Assembly (NCBI GenBank): GCA_016870915.1
Contig: VFZY01000023.1
Coordinates: 1-45,922 of the forward strand
Length of the DNA: 45,922 nucleotides
Reading direction: 5' to 3'
DNA from: Acidobacteriota bacterium
GTDB taxonomy: Bacteria; Acidobacteriota; Terriglobia; Bryobacterales; Bryobacteraceae
Below the pieces are notes generated by a model. The model was not told the DNA's origin and did no database searches. It worked only from the letters and a program-made list of their open reading frames with translations. The number at the start of each line of letters is the position of its first letter. Position 1 is the first letter of the stretch. Made by a program: the position numbers and the translations under genes. This document shows positions 34,199-43,113 of this stretch, in pieces.

Positions 34199-34583
34199 GG
34201 ACAGTTTCGAATCGAGAACTCGACAAGTACCCATTTGCAGTTCGGCCACTACCGCCCGAGGAGGGTGGCGGCTATCTGGTGGAGTATCAGGACATACCAG
34301 GATGCATGTCCGACGGCGAGACGATCGCGGAAGCAATCGCGAACGGCAGGGAAGCCTTGCGTGACTGCCTGGAAGTATTCCGGGAATCAGGGCAAAACCG
34401 GCGAAGCCAGCCGTTGAGGCCGCACAATGGCGTCAGCGCCTGCCTCGGACGCTCTATGCCAAGCTCACCAGCCAAGCACAACGTGAGGGCGTCAGCATCA
34501 ACAGCCTCGTAACGGCAATCATCGCGGAGGCCATCGGAGCCAGGCAAGGCGCGGTGTCACAAAGGGCGGTCAAGCGAGTCTGA
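34195..34583 (+). pseudogene. hicB: HicB antitoxin gene with a frameshift
   Basis: The first frame encodes a normal HicB N-terminus: YPFAVRPLPPEEGGGYLVEY, then DIPGCMSDGETIAEAIANGR and ALRDCLEVFRESG. Past about 34390 it turns into low-quality sequence. The other frame then carries the C-terminal ribbon-helix-helix domain (RQRLPRTLYAKLTSQ, EGVSINSLVTAIIAEAIG) to TGA 34581-34583. One extra A in the run at 34394-34397 would join them as GQKPAKPAVEAAQWRQ. Intact, it would be about 129 residues with a DNA-binding tail, unlike the short HicB at 8979-9176. Both partners of this pair are therefore broken. Confidence 0.82.
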
Positions 34584-34616
34584 ACACAACCGCGGCAACC
34601 CGGCCAAGCCGCCACC

Positions 34617-36215
34617 CTACTTAAAACTCGCCTCCCGAGCCGCCAGGAACTCATCCCCAGCCCGCCACGTCGGCAGCTTCCCCAAATTCGCCGCCGTCGT
34701 CCCCAGCGCCATCCCAAACCGGGCCATCTCCTCCATCCCGGCGAAATTCCACCCCGGCTCATACTGATCCGAAGGCTGATGATAGTGCTTCCCGTTATAC
34801 TCGGCGAAGATCTTCGCCCCCTCCGCCGCCGGCTTCCCCAAATAGTGATCCCCCTGATTGATGCTAAAAGCCGGAATCCCCACCCGCGCAAACGAAAAAT
34901 GGTCTGACCGGTAGAAATGCCCCTGCTCCGGATGCGGATCAGGCTTGATCTCCAACTGAAACCGCCGCGCCGTCTCCTGCACCAACCCCCACGCCGTCGT
35001 CCGCTCCGCGCCATCCACCACAATGTCCCGCGTCCGCCCAAACGGAAAGAATCCGTCATAGTTCAACGCCAGCGCCGTCTTCCCCGGCGCCACCAGCGGA
35101 TTCCGCCCATAGTACTCGCTGCCCCTGAGCCCGCTCTCCTCCGCCGTCACCGCCAGAAACAGCGCGCTCCGGCGGGGCTTGTGCGGCAGCGCCGCCCATG
35201 CCCTCGCCACCTCCATCAGAATCCCGCAACCCGTCGCGTTATCCACCGCGCCGTTGTAAATCGCATCCCCGTTCACCGGAATGCCCACCCCCAAATGATC
35301 CCAGTGCGCGCTGAAAATCACCGCCTCCTCCTTCAGCCGCCCATCGGACCCATCCACCCGCCCCACCACGTTCCGCGTCTCAATCTTCCGGATCGCCGAA
35401 CTGAACCTCGCCCCCACCTGCACTCCTAGCCCATACGCCTTGAACCCGCGCCGGTCCGCCTCCCCCAGCATCGCCGCCACACTCTTCCCCGTCCCCGCCA
35501 CCAGCCGCGCCCCCGCCTCCTGCGTCACCCAACCCGCGAACGCCAGCGCCTCCTCCCCCGCCTTCAACGCCACCTGAGGATCCTCCCGCGCCCACGACCC
35601 CCGCACCACCTCCCACCCATACCCCGCCGTCGGCGTCGTGTGGATAATCACCACCGCCGCCGCTCCATGCCGCGCCGCGTTCTCAAACTTGTAGCTCCAC
35701 CGCCCGTAGTACGTCAACGCCCTACCGCCAAAAAACTTCGCGTCCTCCGACGGCGGCTCGTTCGTGAACAGCACCACCACCTTGCCCTTCACATCCGTCC
35801 CGGCGTAATCGTCCCACTGATACTCCGGAGCCGTGATCCCGTGCCCCACAAACACTGCATCCGCCTCGAACGCCGTCGCCGGCTTCTGCTGGAACGTCGT
35901 CCCCACAAACTCGTCCTGCCACCGCAGCCGGGCAGCCCCAACCGTCAACACGGCCGTCGGAGCCGTCTTCACCCCCACCAACGGCACCCGCTGAAAGTAG
36001 CTCCCATCCGCGCCCGCCGGCTTCAACCCCGCCAGATGGAACTGCGTCGCAATGTACTCCGCCGCCAGCTCGCCGCCCCGAGCCCCCACGCCCCGCCCCT
36101 CCAGCAAGTCGCTCGACAGGAACCGCACATGCGCACGGATCCGGTCGCCCGCAATCCCCTCACTCTCGCCAAACGCCAACGGAGCCAACACGGCAGTCAC
36201 AAACAGCAGTCTCAT
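34617..36215 (-). CDS. Secreted M28-family zinc aminopeptidase
   Basis: A 532-residue exported peptidase. A signal peptide (MRLLFVTAVLAPLAFG) precedes RIRAHVRFLSSDLLEGRGVG, then a protease-associated domain insert (about 120-250, with VFVGHGITAPEYQWDDYAGT). The M28 core carries its co-catalytic metal ligands: H304 and D306 (SAHWDHLG), D325 (GAVDNATG), the E359-E360 pair (AVTAEESG), D387 (NYDG) and a late His (GKHYHQPSDQY). It should remove amino acids from peptides outside the cytoplasm. Starts at 36224 and further upstream are possible; 36215 begins the signal peptide cleanly. Confidence 0.9.
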   Translation of the reverse strand: MRLLFVTAVLAPLAFGESEGIAGDRIRAHVRFLSSDLLEGRGVGARGGELAAEYIATQFHLAGLKPAGADGSYFQRVPLVGVKTAPTAVLTVGAARLRWQDEFVGTTFQQKPATAFEADAVFVGHGITAPEYQWDDYAGTDVKGKVVVLFTNEPPSEDAKFFGGRALTYYGRWSYKFENAARHGAAAVVIIHTTPTAGYGWEVVRGSWAREDPQVALKAGEEALAFAGWVTQEAGARLVAGTGKSVAAMLGEADRRGFKAYGLGVQVGARFSSAIRKIETRNVVGRVDGSDGRLKEEAVIFSAHWDHLGVGIPVNGDAIYNGAVDNATGCGILMEVARAWAALPHKPRRSALFLAVTAEESGLRGSEYYGRNPLVAPGKTALALNYDGFFPFGRTRDIVVDGAERTTAWGLVQETARRFQLEIKPDPHPEQGHFYRSDHFSFARVGIPAFSINQGDHYLGKPAAEGAKIFAEYNGKHYHQPSDQYEPGWNFAGMEEMARFGMALGTTAANLGKLPTWRAGDEFLAAREASFK

Positions 36216-36332
36216 GCCTCCCATTATGCCCGCCGCGGACCTCAACCTCTCACTCGCCACCACGCTCGACGGCGCGTCCCTCTTCACTGCCGCACTGGTT
36301 GGACCCTGTCCTCCGGCGTCATCGCCGGCACA

Positions 36333-38060
36333 TCACGGCGCACCGGCGCTCACACACCGCGCCGTGATCTCGTGCACAACGTAATCCGAATCCGTCACCG
36401 GAAGCATGCGGAACGCCGTCGCGTCCTCCGGATTGAACCGGTACGTCGCTCCCATGTACACCCGCTCATAGGACGACACATCGTTCACCACCCAGTCCCC
36501 GGCATTCCCCACCGTGTCATAGAGACCAAATGGACTCCGATACGCGCGATACGCATCCACCGGCTTGAGCCCCGCGGGCGGATCACCCTTCGCGGGCAAG
36601 CCGGGAACATTGGCCCGGCTGGCATCGAATCTGTCGCCCCACGGATAAACCCGGCCATCCACCCCGCGCACCGCCAGTTCCCACTCCAGCGCCGTTGGCA
36701 AACGCATCCCCCGGCTCTTGCAATAAACATCCGCCTCGTGGCGCAACATCGGAGCCGGGCAATCGTCGCACGGAAGCCTCACCAGCCCCACCGCAACATC
36801 CCCGGGGGCCGACACCTGGCGCGACGTCCCTTGTGCCAGCACGCCAAAGATCGCGCCAAGATCTTTCCCCAGCGAGCGCAGTTGACCCATGCCCGTCGCC
36901 TCCAACGCGTTCGACTGCTGCCGCGCCGTCAACAGCAATGAGTTCTCCCGCCCCAACAAACCACGCTCCACCAGACCCCGCGCCACCGGCAGATACTCCC
37001 GCACCGTCGGAGGCCGTATGTCAATCCAAAACGGCTTGGCATTGCGGATCACCTCACTCTCCCGCCCATGAGTCCACGCCACCGCCGGAACATACGCCAT
37101 CCCACCATGGCCGGCAATCTCTTCCTTCGCGGGCACCGTCAATCGAACCCGCTTTTCATCCAGGCCATACCCCGGCGCCAGCTTCAGATGCCATGACAAC
37201 GCACGTTCACCGCCATCCCCATAGGTTCCGGTAACCCGCAGAATCACATCGCCAGCCGGTAGCCACAGCGTTCGTTCTCGGGAGGAGACCGCTTCATCCA
37301 CCACCGTATCGGACCGGTTTTCACCCGGCGTTTCCACCGTCCCTGTGATTCGCACGCCGGAAGCCAACTCCATCATCGGACCAAGGCTCAAGTGCACCAG
37401 CGCGTGCGTGCGATAGAAATTGGCGAGCCAAATGGCGGCCCCAACAGCAACGGCGATCCCAGCCACGCCCAGTGCCGTTGTGACACGCCGGATCCTTTTC
37501 CGCCGCTGCTCCCGTTGCCACAGATCGTCGAATCCCACACCAAGCAGACCCGCAATCAGCCGGATCAGCCCGCGCTGTTCCCCATCGGCCCCACCGTCCT
37601 TCAACGGCCGCAAATCGGCGGCAAGCGGAGCCGCGGACTGGCCATCCTCCGTGGTCGTCAGCAGAGCCGAAGGAAAGCACTCCGGCGGCGCCCCGGAGCC
37701 AATCACGGCATGGATCGCCCCACCCGGCCGTCGCTCGCGGAAAAGCGCAATCTCCCGGGGCACCCACGACCCCGGCGCCGCCGCGTGTGGCGAGCAAAGA
37801 ACAATCAGATGCTCCGACCGCGCCAACGCCTCCGCAAGAGCGCTTTCGATCCGTTCCGCCGGCCGGGCCTCATCCCGATCCCGGAACACCCGCCCTAAGC
37901 GAGCCGGAACACGCCCATAAACACCAACCGAGCCCACCAGCGCACGAGGAACCCGATACTCCTCCAGCTTCCGGTGCAGCCAGGCAGCCTGGCGAGCATC
38001 GGCCGCCCGATAACTCAGAAACGCCCGATACGCAAACTCCACCTGAGGAACCATAGACAT
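36333..38060 (-). CDS. TIR - transmembrane - SUMF1 (FGE-like) domain protein
   Basis: A 575-residue membrane-anchored protein. Residues about 9-130 are a TIR domain (YRAFLSYRAADARQAAWLHR, RVFRDRDEARP, HLIVLCSPHAA). The SWVPREI helix places Glu103 where NAD-cleaving TIRs such as SARM1 (DWVHKEI) have the catalytic glutamate. A single transmembrane helix follows (about 193-215, after basic residues), so the TIR faces the cytoplasm. The outer half is a sulfatase-modifying-factor/FGE-like fold (LPTALEWELAVRGVDGRVYP, SPFGLYDTVGNAGDWV, ITARCV). I do not see the paired catalytic cysteines of true FGE, so it probably serves as a binding domain. It diverges from the Roco gene across 92 bases. A sensing-to-NAD-depletion role is plausible, not shown. 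Confidence 0.87.
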   Translation of the reverse strand: MSMVPQVEFAYRAFLSYRAADARQAAWLHRKLEEYRVPRALVGSVGVYGRVPARLGRVFRDRDEARPAERIESALAEALARSEHLIVLCSPHAAAPGSWVPREIALFRERRPGGAIHAVIGSGAPPECFPSALLTTTEDGQSAAPLAADLRPLKDGGADGEQRGLIRLIAGLLGVGFDDLWQREQRRKRIRRVTTALGVAGIAVAVGAAIWLANFYRTHALVHLSLGPMMELASGVRITGTVETPGENRSDTVVDEAVSSRERTLWLPAGDVILRVTGTYGDGGERALSWHLKLAPGYGLDEKRVRLTVPAKEEIAGHGGMAYVPAVAWTHGRESEVIRNAKPFWIDIRPPTVREYLPVARGLVERGLLGRENSLLLTARQQSNALEATGMGQLRSLGKDLGAIFGVLAQGTSRQVSAPGDVAVGLVRLPCDDCPAPMLRHEADVYCKSRGMRLPTALEWELAVRGVDGRVYPWGDRFDASRANVPGLPAKGDPPAGLKPVDAYRAYRSPFGLYDTVGNAGDWVVNDVSSYERVYMGATYRFNPEDATAFRMLPVTDSDYVVHEITARCVSAGAP

Positions 38061-38152
38061 GCATCAAAGAAGCACCACCAGCATCTCACGCCACGCTCGC
38101 TGAATCCCCGCCGCCCCCCGGCCCTATGCCATAAAATGCCACAATCATTCGC

Positions 38153-40945
38153 ATGGCCGACGCCGCAGAGCTGATTGAGGAGAACAAGAAAACCCGGAGC
38201 CCCTTCCTCGACTTAGGCAACTGCGGCCTCAGCGAAGTCCCACCCGAGGTATCTGAGCTAACTTGGCTCGAATCCCTCACTTTCGCAAGCCACTGGGTGG
38301 AGCGGGATGGCGCCTTATGGTCACAGAAGCGTTCCCAGAATGGGGGCGAGGCCAACACCCTTCACGGCGGGATTCACTCACTTCGGCCGCTAACAGGATT
38401 GCGCCAACTGATCCTCCACAGAACCAAGGCCGACATCACCCCGCTCGCAGCTCTCACCGCGCTTCAACACGTCGATCTGACCGGAACCCCGGTCACCGAC
38501 ATCACCCCGCTCGCGGCTCTCACCGCGCTCCAGCACCTCCAACTGGGCGAGACCGAGGTCACCGACGTCACCCCGCTCGCGGCCCTCACGGCGCTCAAGA
38601 CCCTCCATCTGTGGGATACCGGGGTCATCGACGTCACCCCGCTCGCCGCCCTCACAGCGCTCCATCGCCTCAATTTGAGCGGGACCATGGTCACCGACGT
38701 CACCCCGCTCGCCGCCCTCACCGCGCTCCAATTCCTCAGTCTGAGCGGGACCAGGGTCACCGATCTCACTCCGTTGGCAGCCCTGCGAAGGCTAGCCCAA
38801 CTCGGACTCCACAACACCAGAGTGGCGGACCTTACACCGCTCAGGTCACTGATCTCCGACGGAGTAGAAGTCGAATGGGACGAATTGTCCTGGGAGCCCG
38901 GCATCCACGTCCGCGGCTGCCCCCTCACCACCCCACCGCCCGAGATCGTCCGTCAAGGCAACCAAGCCATCCTCAACTACTTCAACGAACGGGACCAGGC
39001 CGGCCAGGATCGCCTCTACGAAGCCAAACTGCTCATTCTCGGCGAAGGCGGAGCCGGCAAGACCAGCCTCCTCCGTCGCCTCTACGATCCCACCGCCCCG
39101 CTGCCCAGCGAAGACGAGTCCACCAAAGGCATCGCCATCCACCGTCACGAATTCCCGCTCCCCAATGGCCGCCGCTTCCGCCTCAACGTCTGGGACTTCG
39201 GCGGCCAGGAGGTCTACCACCACACCCACCAGTTCTTCCTCACCCGCCGCTCCCTCTACATCCTCGTGGACGACACCCGCCAGGACCACCGCTCCGTCTC
39301 AGACCCAGGCTTCAAGTACCCCCTTGAACTCGTGGATATCTTTGGAGGCCACAGCCCCGTCCTCATCTTCCAGAACGAAAAAGGCGGCCGCAGCAAACAA
39401 CTGGACCTCCCAGGCATCAAAGGCCGCTTCGACAACGTCAAAGACGTCTACCGCGGCGACCTCCAGCACCCAGGCACGGCCGACTCCATCCGTCAGGGCA
39501 TCGAGCATTTCGCCGCCACCCTCCCCCACATCGGCGACGAACTCCCCGCCACCTGGGTCAAGGTGCGGGCCGAAATCGAACAACGCGCCAGCCTCTCCGC
39601 CCACTGCACCCGCCAGGAGTACCTCGCCATCTGCCAGCGCCACCTGGGACCCGGCGAGGCCAACGCCCTCCACCTCAGCCGCTACCTCCACGACCTCGGA
39701 GTCTTCCTCCACTTCCAGGACCACCCCCTGCTCGCCCGAACCGTCATCCTGCGCAATGAGTGGGCCACCGAAGCCGTCTACCGCATCCTCGACGACGAGC
39801 CCGTCAAAGCCCGCCACGGCCTCTTCACCGAAGAAGACTGCGGCCGCGTCTGGAGCCACTCGGCCTACGCCGAAATGCACCCCGAACTCCGCGGCCTCAT
39901 GGAGAAGTTCGAACTCTGTTACGAACTCCGGGACTGCGCCCAAACCACCTGGCTCGCCCCCCAACTCCTGCCCCCGTCAAAGCCTTCAAAACTGGCGGAC
40001 TGGCAACGCGACGCCGGCGTCGTCATCCGTTATCGCTACCAGTTCCTCCCCCGTGGCACAATCAGCCGCCTCATCGTCCGCCTCAATCGCTTCCTCAACC
40101 GGGACGGCATGGCTTGGCGCACCGGAGTTCTCTTCACCCAGGACCGCACGGAGGCCCTCGTCGAACTTCTACCCCAAGGCAACGAAATCGAAATCCGAGC
40201 CCAAGGCCCGGACGCCCGCGCCCTCCTCACCGTCATCACCTCGGACCTCGAGGCGCTCAACAACTCGATCCCCGGCCTTGAGGCCAAGGTCGATAAGCTC
40301 ATCCCCTGCATCGGCCCCGGCTGCAAGACCCAGCCCCACTTTTTCCGCCACCGCGACCTCAAACGTGCCAGAGACCTCAATGTTCCCCAAGTCCAGTGCC
40401 AAAAAGAATTCACGATGGTCAGTGTCGACGAGTTGCTCGAAGGCATCAAGCCCGGCTCGGTACCACTTTGGGCACGCGAGCCCACGAAAGTCTTCATAGC
40501 CTGCTCAAGCGAGCTAAAGGAAGATCGCGACGCGCTAGAAAATGACCTGCACCGGCCACTGAACGGTCGCCACATTAAGGTCCAGCACGGAGCCAGCTTC
40601 CTGGACGCCATGTCCCCCCAAGGCCTCTAGGCCGAATACAACGACGCCGCCCGCGATTCCGACATCTTCATCTGCCTCATCTTCACCAAGGCTGGCAAGT
40701 TCACCCAACAGGAGTTCGAAGCGGCGTTCAACCGGTTCATGCAGTCAGGCAAGCCGCGAATCTTCGTCTGCCTCAAGAACGCATCCGTCAACATTGGCGA
40801 TCTCTCCGAAGAAGACTTCCGCTCCCGCAAGGCGTTCGAAGAGAATCTCAAGACCCTAGGCCACTACTACACGCCCTACACCGACATCAACGGACTCAAA
40901 CTCCACCTCCGCGATCAACTCGACCGTCTCCAAAGCACCCACTGA
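38153..40945 (+). pseudogene. Roco protein gene (LRR-Roc-COR-DUF4062) interrupted by an in-frame TAG
   Basis: From ATG 38153: an N-terminal LRR-like cap; six 22-residue SDS22-like leucine-rich repeats (about 94-230); a Roc GTPase domain with P-loop GEGGAGKTSL (from 297), switch II WDFGGQE (347-353) and QNEKGGR in place of NKxD; and a COR dimerisation domain (about 480-720). A C-terminal DUF4062 domain begins with KVFIACSSELKEDRDALEND. At codon 826 (40628-40630) a TAG interrupts it; the same frame continues AEYNDAARDSDIFICLIFTK to a TGA at 40943-40945. The family normally has Gln at that position (LQxEYN), so CAG to TAG is the simplest origin. Without readthrough an 825-residue protein with a half DUF4062 is made. 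It is divergent from the TIR-SUMF1 gene and may be its partner. Confidence 0.85.
38435..38830 (+). repeat. Six 66-bp tandem repeats encoding leucine-rich repeats
   Basis: Repeats start at 38435, 38501, 38567, 38633, 38699 and 38765. Each encodes 22 residues with the core DVTPLAALTAL and a variable L-x-L-x-x-T strand. The first five are highly similar in DNA; the last is more diverged. The regular period and coding frame identify them as LRR units. Confidence 0.93.
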
Positions 40946-41031
40946 TTCCCGCTACCCAAGTGGCGAGTGCACCGCGTTCAAGAGTCCCCCGCGCCCATTC
41001 GCAGGTCGAAGACAACCGTGGACGACACCGA

Positions 41032-41166
41032 TCACCTGAATATGCCTCTCTTAGAATCGGTAGCCCCCAGAAGTTCCGCCGCATCGGGATTGTCCTCGGC
41101 AATGTCCCCGAGGGTCTCGCGAAGGTCTTCCGCAGTTCCAGGAGCAAGAGCCGCTTCACCGGCCAT
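41032..41166 (-). CDS. Possible small ORF in the gap after the Roco gene
   Basis: The interval 40946-41293 (348 bases) has no clear gene. On the minus strand ATG 41166 to TGA 41032 encodes 44 residues (MAGEAALAPGTAEDLRETLG followed by DIAEDNPDAAELLGATDS), an acidic helix-forming composition that looks more protein-like than other frames here. There is no convincing ribosome-binding site, and I recognise no family. It could be a remnant of a longer gene, because the same frame stays protein-like a few codons upstream of the ATG. I see nothing else in the interval. Confidence 0.25.
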   Translation of the reverse strand: MAGEAALAPGTAEDLRETLGDIAEDNPDAAELLGATDSKRGIFR

Positions 41167-41293
41167 ACCGAATCCATAGCGCGTTTGGCACGGTGAGTCA
41201 ATTCATGCCGGCGCGCCCCGAAATCTCCGCCCCTTTGCTATGTGCTTTACCGAGCCTTACGTGGCTGCATGGTCCGGCGATAACGCCACTCAA

Positions 41294-41989
41294 TCAGTCT
41301 TGTTCTGCACCATCTCCCTGTCCCTGGCGCAATGGCTTCTTCGGACAAGTTGACCGTAGTCCGTCGATGTGTTCGTGAAGATCTTCAGGAATGTCTTGCC
41401 ACATAGGATCGAGGATGAAGTCGATCCCCTCTCTCCTCGCGAGCTTCGCGGCTGGAACGAAATCAGAATCGCCAGCGATCAATACAATTTGATCAACCTG
41501 CCGCTTGAATGCCAAAGACGCAATATCCAAACCGATTCGCATGTCGACGCCCTTTTGGCGCACCTCATAGAGCACGTCGTCTTCCGAAAGGCTGGCAATC
41601 TGCATCTTGCCTGAAAGAAGGTCTTTGGTAACAGCCGGCCGAATCGCCCAATGGGCGTAGTCGGCGAGACGCCCAAGCCGTAACGCGACCTTGCGCTGTT
41701 TCCTGAGCTGCGAATGTAATGCGAGCCGGAAGCCAGCTTCCTTGGTCCTTGAAAAATCAACTGGCTTCTTCGAAACCGGATTGTGGGCCTTCTTGACCAG
41801 AGGCGGACAGTCGTAGAAAAAAATGCGGTACAACTCTCTTCGTCCGGTATCTTTATCCTCCAAGTGCATCAGGCACCATGTGAAGAGGTCCCTGGCAACA
41901 GCCTTCGGGTCGTAATGGGTGGACGGGTTGGAGACGGTTCGGTAGCGTTTGATGAAATAGCTTCCATCGACGAGGATCGCTGTCGGCAT
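41294..41989 (-). CDS. NYN-domain (LabA/PIN-like) protein
   Basis: A 231-residue protein of the NYN ribonuclease fold. Acidic residues sit where the family has metal ligands: D8 (MPTAILVDGSYF), D149 and D155 (QKGVDMRIGLDIASLAF) and D174/D176 (VLIAGDSDFVPAAKLAR). NYN proteins are predicted or shown to cut RNA. The frame continues 56 codons upstream, but ATG 41989 starts the family N-terminus and has AAAGG about nine bases before it. It lies convergent to the Roco gene. It could belong to the same defence-like cluster or be unrelated; nothing in the sequence settles this. Confidence 0.88.
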   Translation of the reverse strand: MPTAILVDGSYFIKRYRTVSNPSTHYDPKAVARDLFTWCLMHLEDKDTGRRELYRIFFYDCPPLVKKAHNPVSKKPVDFSRTKEAGFRLALHSQLRKQRKVALRLGRLADYAHWAIRPAVTKDLLSGKMQIASLSEDDVLYEVRQKGVDMRIGLDIASLAFKRQVDQIVLIAGDSDFVPAAKLARREGIDFILDPMWQDIPEDLHEHIDGLRSTCPKKPLRQGQGDGAEQD

Positions 41990-42364
41990 AAAAAGAAAGC
42001 CTTTGGGCTCGGCGACGCCATGATTTAGAGGCGCGCGTACTGCCAAAGGCAAGATCAGCTTCAGCATACCACACGCTCGAATCGCTCTTCCCTGAGCTCC
42101 AATCCGTTGTTCCGACCCACGTCCCGGGCCACCTTCGTAAACCGGCTCGAAGCCCAACTCAGCACCGGCCTCAACCGCCCGGCGGCTCCTCCGTCATCCC
42201 CCCGATCTCGCCCGTTTTCATCCCTCGTTGTGCGGTCCGTAGGGGGGGCCGCATCACGGTCACGGTCGCCGCAAATTTATTTCTAATTTATTTTCAATGA
42301 ATTACGAGGAACATGGCAACAACAAAGAACGACCCCTTTGTAGAATCAGCACGGAGAACAATCC
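41990..42364. other. Intergenic region with a short AT-rich block
   Basis: This 375-base gap between the divergent NYN gene and a plus-strand hypothetical gene holds no gene that I can support. On the minus strand TTGCCT-17-TCTAAA is a weak promoter candidate for the NYN gene. Near 42274-42300 there is an AT-rich stretch (ATTTATTT repeated with a CTA between) that contrasts with the surrounding GC-rich sequence and could act as an UP element or a protein-binding site. TAGAAT at 42341-42346 followed by ACGGAGAAC is a possible -10 and ribosome-binding site for the gene at 42365. Confidence 0.35.
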
Positions 42365-43015
42365 ATGGCAACCGCACTGCAATCCGAAACCTCCCGCGCC
42401 AACGGCGCCCTCTCAACCGGACCCATCACCCCCCAAGGCAAAGCCCGCTCCGCTCAAAACGCCCTCAAGCACGGCCTCTACGCCAAAGGCCGGGTCCTCC
42501 CCTGGGAATCCCAGGAAGACTACGACCAACTCCGGGAAGACCTCCACAACCACTACCAGGTCCCCGAAATCCACCGCTGCCTCGTCGACCAGCTAGCCTC
42601 CGAACTCTGGCACATCCAACGCGCCGAGCGTTCCGAAGAAGCCCTTCTCATCGACAACCGCAACGAAGCCCGCGCCAACCTCATCAGGCACGGCACCAAA
42701 AACCCCACCGAGGACCAGATCCTCGCCAACACCTACATCCGTCTCAACACCTGCTCCAGCTACCTCACCGCGCTCCGCGAACGCGACCGCTCCCACCGCC
42801 ACGCCCGCCTCCTGCGCGCCGAGCTCGCCAGGCTCATGCGCCCCCAACCCCAGCCCAAACCAGCACCCGCCCGGCCCCGCCCGGGTTCGTTCCCACACCC
42901 TGACCCAGGTTCGTTTCCAACACGCCCCGTGCCACCCTCCCTTCGCGGCCTCTTCGCCCTCATAGACTCCCCGGAACCCACCTGCGAGCCGGCCCACGAG
43001 CCCACAAAGGAGTAA
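42365..43015 (+). CDS. Hypothetical protein with RANGALSTGP/NALKHGL motif
   Basis: A 216-residue soluble protein. The N-terminus (SRANGALSTGPITPQGKARS, then AQNALKHGLYAKG) belongs to a motif that I recognise from numerous uncharacterised proteins of Acidobacteriota and related phyla, where it usually occurs in several copies per genome. A helical middle follows (EDYDQLREDLHNHY, HRCLVDQLASELWHIQRAER), then a proline-rich, probably disordered C-terminal tail with a duplicated PGSFP motif. No catalytic motif is evident. GGAG lies about ten bases before the ATG. I do not assign a function. Confidence 0.7.
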   Translation: MATALQSETSRANGALSTGPITPQGKARSAQNALKHGLYAKGRVLPWESQEDYDQLREDLHNHYQVPEIHRCLVDQLASELWHIQRAERSEEALLIDNRNEARANLIRHGTKNPTEDQILANTYIRLNTCSSYLTALRERDRSHRHARLLRAELARLMRPQPQPKPAPARPRPGSFPHPDPGSFPTRPVPPSLRGLFALIDSPEPTCEPAHEPTKE

Positions 43016-43113
43016 CCGTCACCCAAACAATGGCCCGTCACCGACCCTCGAACACACCAGCCCCGCCAACCACCCTGCAACAAGTGTGCCCCGGCGCCGC
43101 CCCAGCCCCCACC

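Noticed and set aside
38435-38830. A CRISPR-like or satellite repeat
   Set aside because: The 66-bp period matches 22-residue leucine-rich repeats in one frame.
40628-40630. TAG as a programmed pyrrolysine codon
   Set aside because: There is no sign of a Pyl system or of a methylamine methyltransferase, and a CAG-to-TAG change at a family glutamine is simpler.
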